Positions 45,618 to 54,164 of a stretch of DNA of 64,000 nucleotides are shown here, one piece after another. Under the pieces are notes generated by a model. The model was given only the letters and a program-made list of their open reading frames with translations. It was not told the DNA's origin and did not search any database. Source of the DNA: Oceanospirillum beijerinckii DSM 7166 (lineage in GTDB: Bacteria; Pseudomonadota; Gammaproteobacteria; Pseudomonadales; Halomonadaceae); NCBI RefSeq assembly GCF_000422425.1, contig NZ_KE383828.1, forward strand, positions 158,166 through 222,165, written 5' to 3'. How positions within the stretch are numbered: the first letter of the stretch is position 1; each line of letters starts with the position of its first letter. Both the position numbers and the translations under genes were made by a program.

Positions 45618-46949
45618 TTAGAGCTTTGCCCCAGATGCGACAAGTGGCAGCTCAAGTGCGATACGGGCACCGCCAAGAATAGAATCGGAAATAAGGATAC
45701 GCCCCTGATGCAGGGAAGCAATTTCACGACAAATCGACAGACCCAAACCATATCCCCCGGAAGAGCGGGTGCGGGATACATCCAAACGTTCAAAAGGCTG
45801 AAGAATCCGTTCTCTGTCCTGCTCAGGAATACCGGGGCCATCATCATCGACATAGATCAAAACAGACTTTCCTCTCACCTCATAGCCCACAACAATCTCC
45901 GTTTCAGCATAGACATCCGCATTACGAATCAGATTGCTTAAAGCTCTGCGGATTAGATTAGGGTCAAATTCAGCATTAACCCCCTTACCGACATCACCCT
46001 GTCCACTGCAACAAGCCTGAACTCCGGGATCAAAGCTGACTGAATGCTGACAGCCACGGGCCAGATCCTGCTGCTGATTAAGCCAGGCATCAAGAGGAGT
46101 TTGAGCAGGAGAGAAGTTTTCCCGACCCGATTCCATTCGGGCGTAACTGAGCAGCTCATCGACTAACGTATCCAACTCCACCAGATCTTCATCCATACTG
46201 CGGATAAACTCATCCAGCTCCTGTTGCGACATATCAGGCAGTAACAGCTCTAACTGACAGCGCAGTCGAAAGATCGGTGTTCTTAATTCATGGGCGACAG
46301 CATTGGTCAAGCGCTTATGACTGGAAACCAGTTGCTCCAAGCGCTCTGCCATATGGTTAAAGGCTTTGTTCAGACCGCCCACTTCCTTGAAAAACCCCGT
46401 CGGTGCACGGCCTGAGAGTTCACCACGGGAGAGCTGTTCAGCCGTCTGTTCCAGGCGGGATAGCTTACGATGAAACGTCCAGATCCATAATGCCAGAGCG
46501 ATTGCAATAATGCAGAAAAATCCATATTTAACAATCTGAAATACCTCTTCAGATTGACGCCAATACTCTTTATCCGAATCATATCGCACCCATACCACCT
46601 CGTTAGGTGCCTGCTCATAAAGAAAGTACTCATTCCAGGGAAAGCCTTCCTGAGGCCGGAAGAAACCGCCCTGCTGCTTGAGTTGAGCCAATTCCTGAGT
46701 ATTTAAGTATTGAGCCGGATCAACCGGCTCAATAATCATCAAATTGATATCTGCAGCGGTCTTAAGCGCGTTGAGCCAAGCCTCTCTTCCCTCTAACTCA
46801 TAGATCATGCCGGATAACGCAGTATATCCCTGCAGGATACGCTGTGACTCTATCATATCCCTTTCGCCATAGAGATAGATCACACTGTTCCAGAACAGCA
46901 AAACGGCAGCGATAATTCCGGCATAAAGGGTAAAGAAAATACGTGCCAC
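45618..46949 (-). CDS. Sensor histidine kinase, RstB-like
   Basis: A 443-residue membrane kinase. Two membrane segments (about 5-25 and 138-160) flank a periplasmic domain, followed by a HAMP, the dimerisation helix with the phosphorylated His in VAHELRTPIFRLRCQ, and the ATP-binding domain with N box (LIRNADVYAE), G1 (VDDDGPGIPEQ) and G2 (GGYGLGLSI). The order matches E. coli RstB. It starts at a GTG (46949) behind AGGAG and follows the response regulator by 21 bases. Confidence 0.92.
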   Translation of the reverse strand: MARIFFTLYAGIIAAVLLFWNSVIYLYGERDMIESQRILQGYTALSGMIYELEGREAWLNALKTAADINLMIIEPVDPAQYLNTQELAQLKQQGGFFRPQEGFPWNEYFLYEQAPNEVVWVRYDSDKEYWRQSEEVFQIVKYGFFCIIAIALALWIWTFHRKLSRLEQTAEQLSRGELSGRAPTGFFKEVGGLNKAFNHMAERLEQLVSSHKRLTNAVAHELRTPIFRLRCQLELLLPDMSQQELDEFIRSMDEDLVELDTLVDELLSYARMESGRENFSPAQTPLDAWLNQQQDLARGCQHSVSFDPGVQACCSGQGDVGKGVNAEFDPNLIRRALSNLIRNADVYAETEIVVGYEVRGKSVLIYVDDDGPGIPEQDRERILQPFERLDVSRTRSSGGYGLGLSICREIASLHQGRILISDSILGGARIALELPLVASGAKL

Positions 46950-46970
46950 AAAGGTCTCCTCTTTTGCTGC

Positions 46971-47705
46971 TTACCAGCTGTCGGAGGCAAATAAATAGCC
47001 TTTACCTCTGACGGTAATAATATGACGGGAAGGTGACGAGGTATCGCCCAGTTTCTTACGCAAGCTGACAATACGATTATCCACGGTTCGATCCAGACCA
47101 TCGTATTCAATACCACGGGTTTTGCGTACCAGCTCATCTCTGGAAAGAGGCTGATCAGCATGACAGGCCAACAGCCACAACAGATCAAACTCGCTACTGG
47201 TCAGGTCGATATCACGCCCCTCTAGCTGACAGAGTTTAACCGTCTGCTTTAATGTCAATGCACCAAATGTCAGGTGGTTTGAACGATCCGATCCGGGTTG
47301 TTGATCAAAGGTTTCAACCATAGAAGCGGCTTTGGCCTGCTCATCTTCCAAACGGCGCAACAACATTCTGATTCGGGCCAGCAACACCCTCGGCTGTAGT
47401 GGCTTACAGACGTAATCATCCGCCCCCATCTCCAGAGCAGCCACCTGATCCATATCGTCATCACTGGCCGTTAAAAACAGAATTTTGCCATGAAAAACCG
47501 GACGTATCTGACGACAGATACTTAAGCCATCCATGCCAGGTAACATCAGATCCAGAATAATAAGATCGGGCTCGGCATCTGGCAGTAGACGAATCGCTTC
47601 TTCCCCGGTCAGAGCAGCCTGAACCTGAAAACCATTTCGCTCAAAATATCGGCATAAAATATCGGATAACTTCTTATCATCCTCAACCAGCAGGATTCGA
47701 TGCAC
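46971..47705 (-). CDS. Response regulator, RstA-like
   Basis: A 244-residue OmpR-family regulator. I set the start at the GTG at 47705 (HRILLVEDDKKL), seven bases after GGAG; the longer frame upstream of it (48 codons) has no domain or ribosome site. The receiver domain has the acidic pair ED, the phosphorylated Asp in LIILDLMLPGMDG and the conserved Lys in YVCKPL. The DNA-binding half ends EYDGLDRTVDNRIVSLRKKL, then GKGYLF, as in RstA. It forms a pair with the kinase gene. Confidence 0.92.
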   Translation of the reverse strand: MHRILLVEDDKKLSDILCRYFERNGFQVQAALTGEEAIRLLPDAEPDLIILDLMLPGMDGLSICRQIRPVFHGKILFLTASDDDMDQVAALEMGADDYVCKPLQPRVLLARIRMLLRRLEDEQAKAASMVETFDQQPGSDRSNHLTFGALTLKQTVKLCQLEGRDIDLTSSEFDLLWLLACHADQPLSRDELVRKTRGIEYDGLDRTVDNRIVSLRKKLGDTSSPSRHIITVRGKGYLFASDSW

Positions 47706-47943
47706 AATTTCACTCCAGAATCTCACCTGCCATTTCCCTGATAGAAGATTATGACTTATGCGCAAGTCATTGGGCAGGCACACCATGTACGGGTTTGTAT
47801 ACTCCCCATACAATATCAAGACATAAATAACGATAACCTGGCAGAGCATGCTACTGCATCTTGGCTGAAGCTTCAGCAGAGAGCCGCTTATTTAGCCATA
47901 CCTTAACTTGATCCGATTGATCAACCCTGATTCAAACAGACAG

Positions 47944-47977
47944 CAAAAAGCCCCGGATAAACACCCGAGGCTTCAAA
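47944..47977 (-). terminator. Intrinsic terminator of mdh
   Basis: On the minus strand AAGCCTCGG and CCGGGGCTT form a stem with one mismatch around an 8-base loop, followed by a T run. It lies about 85 bases after the mdh stop. Confidence 0.75.
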
Positions 47978-48061
47978 AAGAAAGTGAACAGACTATCGTA
48001 AGGAAACAAGCCCAGCAACAGCTCGATCCATACTACAGCTTAATCCATATATTGGGTCAGA

Positions 48062-49162
48062 TTACATCACACGGTTGGTGGTCATAAACTTACTGTCCTG
48101 ATCCGGGCCCGAGTTATCCGCATACAGGGTGACACCAGAGCGCAGACAGATCGACAGGTTCTGATGAGATGCTTCGGTTTCTTCCGGTAGCAGACGTTCT
48201 ACTACCGCCTTCTCTTCCAGCAGCTCCTGCTCGGTGATTTTCAGACGCTCTTTACTGAAATCATTCAGTTCGATGCCCTGCACAATCTGGTAACGGCCAT
48301 AGTTACAGCGTACCGGGAAAGAGTAGAAGATCCCTTTTTCAACACCGTAACTGCCATCACTGAGAATCCCCATACTGGCTACTTCACCCGGCTCAGTACC
48401 CAACACCCAATCGTGCATATGATCCACAATCGCCTGGGCTGCAGAAGCCGCACTGGACAGACCCCGCGCCTGAATAATCTCACTACCCCGCTGCTGAACC
48501 TTAGGAATATATTCGTCACGATACCAATCAAAATCGATCTGATTGATCGCAGGCTCACCCAGAATCGTCGCCTGATGCAGATCCGGGTACTGTGTCGGAG
48601 AGTGGTTACCCCAAACGATAATACCGTTGATATCACGGGGCGTAGCACCGGTTTGGTTGGCCAGGATTCCCCCAGCCCGATTGTGATCCAGACGGGTCAG
48701 ACAGGTAAACTGGGACGGGCTCAGATCCGGTGCATTACGACTGGCGATCAGCGCATTAGTATTCGCCGGGTTACCAGTGACCAGAACCTTCACATCGCGG
48801 TTAGCGTAATCGTTCAGAGCCTTACCCTGACGGGCGAAAATCTCACCGTTCACCTCAATCAGATCGCTACGTTCCATACCCGGTCCACGAGGGCGAGCAC
48901 CGACCAATAGCGCATAGTGGGCATTGTTAAAGCCGTCTTCAACATTATCGTGCAGAGTAATGGTGTGCAGCAGCGGATAAGCACAATCCATCAGCTCCAT
49001 CGCCACACCGCGCAGGGCATCCATTGCCTGGGGAATTTCGATCAGCTGTAGAATCACCGGCTGATCCTTACCCATCATCTCACCAGCTGCAATCTTAAAT
49101 AACAGACTATAACTGATTGCACCTGCTGCACCTGTGACAGCAACTCGTACTGGCCTTCTCAT
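48062..49162 (-). CDS. mdh: Malate dehydrogenase with a C-terminal extension
   Basis: A 366-residue NAD-dependent malate dehydrogenase of the cytosolic (327-residue) type. The Rossmann motif is [16 protein letters not shown], the substrate arginines are in [19 protein letters not shown] is intact, and the catalytic His is in [12 protein letters not shown]. Two oddities: the third glycine of the GxxGxxG-type motif is Ser, and the protein runs about 40 residues past the usual C-terminal end ([17 protein letters not shown], then to NRVM). The start ATG is behind GGAG. It is transcribed away from the CRISPR locus. Confidence 0.88.
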   Translation of the reverse strand: MRRPVRVAVTGAAGAISYSLLFKIAAGEMMGKDQPVILQLIEIPQAMDALRGVAMELMDCAYPLLHTITLHDNVEDGFNNAHYALLVGARPRGPGMERSDLIEVNGEIFARQGKALNDYANRDVKVLVTGNPANTNALIASRNAPDLSPSQFTCLTRLDHNRAGGILANQTGATPRDINGIIVWGNHSPTQYPDLHQATILGEPAINQIDFDWYRDEYIPKVQQRGSEIIQARGLSSAASAAQAIVDHMHDWVLGTEPGEVASMGILSDGSYGVEKGIFYSFPVRCNYGRYQIVQGIELNDFSKERLKITEQELLEEKAVVERLLPEETEASHQNLSICLRSGVTLYADNSGPDQDSKFMTTNRVM

Positions 49163-49642
49163 AATTGACTACTCCGTGTAGCTCTCTTGCTCTTGATTTA
49201 TACACTCCCAAACAAAAGCGTTTTCCTGTATTCCAAGCATGTACGAACAATGCAACTCAGCGAAATTCAGTACTTTTGTTTTGGTGCTATTAGCTTTTTT
49301 ATTACTTATAGCCCTTAATGTTCATAGCATCAGGGGCACATTAGACTATACGAAAGTCTAAAGCACTAAAAGTATCTGGCGCAGGTTGCAGAAAAGTTAA
49401 GTTTTTCTTAAGGAAACATGGCACTAACCACCTGATGAAACCCTGCCTACCAGAAAGTCAGACAGAAAACTTCTCTGCCAAGCTACTGAAATTTAACAAG
49501 GTCTGCTATATAGGCGCTTGCCTGAGGACGACACTCTGCGGCCAATTGTGTCGTTGCGGCTTACACTGAGACAATTTGCCCGGCCTGCTACTACTCTGCT
49601 GTAACAAAATATCCCTTCTGCTTAGAAAAGGGCAAAACTTAT

Positions 49643-49693
49643 AAAGGAACAAGGCTTAGAAAGGAACAAGGCTTAGAAAGGGACAAGGCCTAG
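49643..49693. repeat. Three tandem copies of a 17-bp unit
   Basis: AAAGGAACAAGGCTTAG occurs at 49643-49659 and 49660-49676 exactly, and with two changes (G and C) at 49677-49693. A degenerate partial copy precedes it. The array lies in the noncoding DNA about 450 bases upstream of cas10. Confidence 0.9.
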
Positions 49694-49988
49694 AAACACA
49701 CGACCGAAGTGATAATACGGAGCAATTCAGCTAAGGCTTAACGGCTACCCGCCGCCGGAGGATTCTCAGGCGGTCCTACCCCATTGAGCACTGTCAAAGC
49801 ACTATCAAAGGTCGCGTCACAAGCAGGCTTATCCTAGGGTTTTTACCAGTAGATTTAAACCACCGGATTAAATAGGGTTATGCCCTAGCGCTATAAAATA
49901 TAGAGCGATAGTAAAACACCCAAGTTTTACTAAATGATTGAATAATCAGACCTCAATCAATGTATGAGTAACAGACTTTGTATGTGAA

Positions 49989-50017
49989 TTGACAGCAAAG
50001 ATATCTTTGTTAACTTG
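49989..50017 (+). promoter_or_regulatory. Candidate promoter of the CRISPR-Cas operon
   Basis: A consensus -35 hexamer TTGACA (49989-49994) is followed 16 bases later by TAACTT (50011-50016), a partial -10. It is the only good -35 in the 150 bases before cas10. The -10 is weak (three of six), so an activator may be needed. Confidence 0.45.
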
Positions 50018-50047
50018 TTAATTTCGCAACATTTATGGAAACTTATC

Positions 50048-50087
50048 GGCCAGGAATGCTGACAACCCTATGCGATGCTCCCTGGCC
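50048..50087 (+). promoter_or_regulatory. Inverted repeat in the 5' leader of the cas operon
   Basis: GGCCAGG (50048-50054) and CCTGGCC (50081-50087) are perfect 7-bp arms around a 26-base spacer, 47 bases before the cas10 start and after the candidate promoter. It could fold as an mRNA hairpin or be bound by a regulator. Confidence 0.5.
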
Positions 50088-50134
50088 TTAACAATAAATA
50101 GCGGTGAAAACTGCAACGTTAAGGAAGCGCAAGG

Positions 50135-51958
50135 ATGTTTATTGTTCAACTGGAATTTAAACGAATCCAGACCTTTCTGTTCGCCTCTCCCCGACTGAAA
50201 GATATGGTAGGTGCCAATGCCCTTTTGGGTGATGTGATCCGTCAGGAACTGCCAGAACTCGTTCAGCAAATCAGAGGTGCAGACCCGTTTACTCTCAATA
50301 AAGAGCTGCTGAAGAAATTCGGCGCTAAGTTTAAAAAATCAGACCCTTTATCTAAAACCAGTAAGGAAGGTTGGCATAAGGATGCACCACAGGAAAGCTG
50401 GGAAAATGGAGTTTTAAGTCGTGACGGAGGCCACTTCTATGCTGTTTTTTCTTCAGACGATATGGCTTTAAGCTTTAAACAACAGGCCATAAGCCTTATC
50501 CAAACAAAATTGCCCGGAGTATTAGTAGAATATCTGATCAAAAACGAAGAGACAGGCCAGCTCATTGATTCAGGCATGATTGAGTCAGATAACCTACCGA
50601 TATTGCCTATTTTCCAACCCTGTCAGTTCAGCGATCAGGGTATCGCTGAAGATAAAGTGGCTCACCCAGACAGAAAAAAACAGTACCAATCGACTTCAAG
50701 CCGCATTAAACGAGAGTTTTTAAGCCAGAACGGTGAAAAACAGGAGAAAAACTCGGCGGATATAGCCAGCATTTTAACCGAGAGCTGGCTGGAAGAGTTT
50801 TCTGCCCGACCAGCCTATGATCTGGATAAACTCGTTGACTCAGATTACCTCGCGGTTATTGTGGCAGATGGCAATAATATGGGACGGCGCTTTAAGGACT
50901 TCATCTCATCAGAAAAAACTAAGCGAAATAATAGAGAATTCAGTTGGCTGGAAGAGCAAGCCATCGCCGAAGCATTTTTCTTTAAAGCCCGTTCCGCCAT
51001 GCGTAAAGCAACCGATCAGGCTATCAGAGAGCACTATGGCGAAAGGCTGCAAGGTCGCGTTTTGCCTTTCCAGCTGCTGATGTTAGGCGGTGATGATCTG
51101 CTGATCGCTTGCCAGGCCAAAGACGCCCTACCTCTCATCACTTTAATTGATGAAAAACTAAATCATGACGAGCAGAAGCTACTAGATGGCGACACAATGA
51201 CACTGGGTGCAGGTGTGGTCATCGCCTCTCACTCGATGCCGTTCTACCGCTTACATCATATTGCAGAAGAGCTGGCCAGCAGCGCCAAGGTTAAAGCCAG
51301 AAGTGAAGATAAGTCCAAAAGTGATGATGAAGCCAAAAAAGGCAAAACCTATCATGAGTCTTTTATCGATTGGCAAATCATTACCCAAAGCTGGGTCGAT
51401 GACCCGATTCTCGCGCGCAGAAAAACAGATATTGTCCAATACCAATCGGGGACAACGCCAACCACTCTGACCAATGAAACACTGGTACTTACACAGAAAC
51501 CCTATGTCATTAATACTCCGCCGGAACTATCACTTAATCAGTCGGCTCTGTCGCTTAAACAGCTATTGCACCGATCTGAACTGATCTATGACGCTATTAA
51601 GGGCGAGCCAGCAGCACAACAGGAAGCACCGCAAGAACAGCCTGAACAATCCGGTACATTAGAGATTGCCCGCAGTCAGCTCAGATACCTGCAATCCCAA
51701 CTGCCCTCAGGCCGACGTCATGGTGAGCTGGTCTGGAAAAAACTACCTTCAATGCTGAGAAACCGGATAAACGAGCTATTTTCTGAAGATAAACAGCCAT
51801 TTTCTGACAAAAAAGAAACACTGCCCTGGTATTCCCCGGAAAACAGCCCCGGTATTTACCAGACCCGGTTGTCTGACCTGATTGAGCTGATTGAAATACA
51901 AACCCTGCAACGGGCTGTTACCTCTAAACCATCAGCTACCGCAAAAACTCCGGCATAA
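50135..51958 (+). CDS. cas10: Cas10, type III CRISPR large subunit / cyclic oligoadenylate synthase
   Basis: A 607-residue Cas10, short for the family. The catalytic palm domain is clear: YLAVIVADGNNMG (239-250) is the first Palm block and LMLGGDDLLIA (315-325) contains the intact GGDD at 318-321, which makes cyclic oligoadenylates when target RNA is bound. No N-terminal HD nuclease motif or CxxC zinc ribbon is visible, so DNA cleavage by this subunit is not expected. The first residues (FIVQLEFKRIQTFLF and GANALLGD) match the N-terminal domain of HD-less Cas10 proteins. First gene of the operon; AAGGAAG precedes the ATG. Confidence 0.93.
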   Translation: MFIVQLEFKRIQTFLFASPRLKDMVGANALLGDVIRQELPELVQQIRGADPFTLNKELLKKFGAKFKKSDPLSKTSKEGWHKDAPQESWENGVLSRDGGHFYAVFSSDDMALSFKQQAISLIQTKLPGVLVEYLIKNEETGQLIDSGMIESDNLPILPIFQPCQFSDQGIAEDKVAHPDRKKQYQSTSSRIKREFLSQNGEKQEKNSADIASILTESWLEEFSARPAYDLDKLVDSDYLAVIVADGNNMGRRFKDFISSEKTKRNNREFSWLEEQAIAEAFFFKARSAMRKATDQAIREHYGERLQGRVLPFQLLMLGGDDLLIACQAKDALPLITLIDEKLNHDEQKLLDGDTMTLGAGVVIASHSMPFYRLHHIAEELASSAKVKARSEDKSKSDDEAKKGKTYHESFIDWQIITQSWVDDPILARRKTDIVQYQSGTTPTTLTNETLVLTQKPYVINTPPELSLNQSALSLKQLLHRSELIYDAIKGEPAAQQEAPQEQPEQSGTLEIARSQLRYLQSQLPSGRRHGELVWKKLPSMLRNRINELFSEDKQPFSDKKETLPWYSPENSPGIYQTRLSDLIELIEIQTLQRAVTSKPSATAKTPA

Positions 51959-51968
51959 GGACAGTATT

Positions 51969-54164
51969 ATGACAATGGATAATCACACTACCCAGGTCAC
52001 CCAGTACCAACTGGCAATCACCTTGCTGGATGATATGCACACAGGCAGTGGTTTAGGCAACCACCATGTCGATAGCTTTCAGGCCAAAGACAAAGACAAC
52101 TACCCTGTTATCTCCCGTCAGCATCTTAAGGGATTGCTCAAAGTTGCAGCCGATGAATGGCTGAAGCTTAAACAAGCCCACCCGGATCAACCGGATTACA
52201 GCCTGGAAAAAGAGCAGATCGCTCACTTGCTTGATGATAAAGAGGGTGAGAAGGTTGGAGTTCAGCTTACACTAAATTCAGCTTTTTTCTGCCGTGAACA
52301 GGCTCAAACCGACTCCCCTTTTATCATATGGAGCAGCAGCGCCCGAGGTAAAAGTGCAAAGGATGAAAAAGCGGACCCGTTTAACAGGGCTCCGGCAGAT
52401 GACACCTTGCGCAGCGTGGAGTATGTGCGGGCTGGCAGTCAGTTTAAAACGTCTGTCACTCTGTTTGCTCCCACGGATCAAGCCGAAAGCTATCAGGCAC
52501 TACTGACTCGCTTACTGTCCCGTATTGACCGGGTAGGCGCTAAGCGCAATAGAGGTGCAGGCGGCATCCAAATGGATATTTCAGCGCCAACCACCACCAG
52601 CCTGAGCGCATCCTCCCAGGCCAGCACAAACAATCACAGCCCTCTGACACTGCACATTACTAACCTCGATCCACTGCGCTTACCCGCAACCCAGTCACCA
52701 GGGAATGTGATTCCCACAGCAACACATATTAGCGGAAGCCAATTGCGGGGCGCATTAGCCAATCTGGCTCGTCTGGCAGGTTTAACTGCCGAAGATGGTT
52801 TATTCTCAGCACTGGTCACAACAGATCACACTAAAGCTTATACCATCAGTCAGGCTTACCCCTCACCTGAAGGCACCCGGGCAATCCCCTGGCCTCATAG
52901 CCTACAGCAGTCCAAAAGTCAGGCTCAAACAGAGGCCCCCAAGGGCTTACCCTGGTGGTTCAACTCTACCGATAAAAAAGTACAGGACACACTCAATTCC
53001 AAGGTTGAAGACGGCGAGAAGTTTAAACGCAATAAGTCAGCCAGCTACCTCTATCAAAGTAACGGACACTGGTATCACTACGAACAAAGTAAATCGATTC
53101 AGATGCGCAATAAAGTACGCACTGATTTCCTAAGTAAAGAGGATGATTCGGCGTTATTCAGTGAAGAAGTTTTGCCGGAAGGCAGCCATTTCAGCGCAGA
53201 GATCCGCTTTCAGACTCAGGCACAAAAAGCTGAGTTATTAAAACTGTTATCCTGGGCAAAAGAGAACCGTATTCCTCTGGCCTTAGGCCGGGGTAAAGCC
53301 CCCTGTTTAGTGACGGATATCACATCACAAACGCTGACCACTACAACAGTCTCCCCTGCAGAGACTTTCACATTGGTTCTGGCCAGCGATTGGCTGGTTT
53401 ACAACCCTGATACCCTTCAGCCTTACGAGAGCCTGAGCGGTCAGACTCTCAACCATGCCCTACAGCTCAACCTGACGGATGAACAATGCCAGCAGATAGA
53501 TGCTCATTCAGACACCATAAGTGAAACCAGCCTATTATCAGGCTTTAACTTTGCCAGCAACCTGCCCAGACGCCCGCTGGAGATTATTGCAGCAGGCAGT
53601 GTGATCAAAATCAGCGCCGATCTGGATAATGATCTGTTGGAAAAAATTACCAGCCGCCTGAATCAGAACCAGCCAGCAGGTGAGCAAACCTGTCAAGGGC
53701 TGGGTCAGTACTGGTGTTATACCGGCTCGCTAACCTTGGCCAACACGGATTCAGTCAGCGATACAGCACCAGAAAATATGCTGGAAAAACAACTGGCTCT
53801 GATAAACAACCTTCTGACAGGAACACCCCATTACAGTGGCTCTGCCAGCCAGTGGCAAAATCTGGTTGCAACCATTTATCAGTGCCACCGAAAAGCACTG
53901 AATCAATCAAGCTCTAGCGTTGATGCTATTGAGGGTCTACTGAACAGCTATATCTCTGTGCCTGGCAAGGGGCTAGAAAGCTTTCGGGCGGAAAAAACAA
54001 AAGACCTGCTGGACGCCTGGGTGAAAGAACTCACAAGTAAAGACAGTAGTATTGTCTCTGCCGACCCCGTGCGCTTTGCAGAACTGCTCGTCAACGAGCT
54101 GATTGCCAGAAATTTAATTACCGGTAAACACCAGGACAAGGCCACCCAAGGAGAAGCCCAATGA
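51969..54164 (+). CDS. Cas7-Cas5-Cas11 fusion subunit of a type III-D effector
   Basis: A 731-residue fused backbone protein. I start at the ATG at 51969, which has an AAGGA site and lies after the cas10 stop (an in-frame ATG at 51891 would overlap cas10). Residues 1-205 are a Cas7-like RAMP domain (LLDDMHTGSGLGNHHVDSF, then NYPVISRQHLKGLLK, and a G-rich loop RNRGAGGI at 193-200). From about 225 a second RAMP begins (LTLHITNLDPLRLP, ISGSQLRGALANLA), best read as Cas5. The last 120 residues are helical, as expected of a Cas11 small subunit. This domain order is that of the type III-Dv fusion of Synechocystis; assignment of the middle and last parts is inference from order. Confidence 0.82.
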   Translation: MTMDNHTTQVTQYQLAITLLDDMHTGSGLGNHHVDSFQAKDKDNYPVISRQHLKGLLKVAADEWLKLKQAHPDQPDYSLEKEQIAHLLDDKEGEKVGVQLTLNSAFFCREQAQTDSPFIIWSSSARGKSAKDEKADPFNRAPADDTLRSVEYVRAGSQFKTSVTLFAPTDQAESYQALLTRLLSRIDRVGAKRNRGAGGIQMDISAPTTTSLSASSQASTNNHSPLTLHITNLDPLRLPATQSPGNVIPTATHISGSQLRGALANLARLAGLTAEDGLFSALVTTDHTKAYTISQAYPSPEGTRAIPWPHSLQQSKSQAQTEAPKGLPWWFNSTDKKVQDTLNSKVEDGEKFKRNKSASYLYQSNGHWYHYEQSKSIQMRNKVRTDFLSKEDDSALFSEEVLPEGSHFSAEIRFQTQAQKAELLKLLSWAKENRIPLALGRGKAPCLVTDITSQTLTTTTVSPAETFTLVLASDWLVYNPDTLQPYESLSGQTLNHALQLNLTDEQCQQIDAHSDTISETSLLSGFNFASNLPRRPLEIIAAGSVIKISADLDNDLLEKITSRLNQNQPAGEQTCQGLGQYWCYTGSLTLANTDSVSDTAPENMLEKQLALINNLLTGTPHYSGSASQWQNLVATIYQCHRKALNQSSSSVDAIEGLLNSYISVPGKGLESFRAEKTKDLLDAWVKELTSKDSSIVSADPVRFAELLVNELIARNLITGKHQDKATQGEAQ

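Larger units (their letters stand above)
49163..50134. other. About 970-base noncoding region between mdh and the CRISPR-Cas operon
   Basis: No credible gene. It holds the mdh promoter with a 7-bp palindrome TTAGACT-ATACGAA-AGTCTAA (49341-49361), an ACGACAC/GTGTCGT inverted repeat (49528-49554), the 17-bp tandem array (listed separately), and the cas promoter and leader. Composition is uneven, with a GC-rich patch around 49,740-49,790 and an AT-rich block before the operon. Confidence 0.6.

Noticed and set aside
50048..50087. Inverted repeat before cas10 as an isolated CRISPR repeat
   Set aside because: It shares no sequence with the repeat at 63966-64000 and the spacer length does not fit a repeat unit.
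51891..51968. Upstream ATG of the Cas7-Cas5-Cas11 gene
   Set aside because: It lies inside cas10 and gives a 26-residue lead of no family likeness; the ATG at 51969 has a ribosome site.
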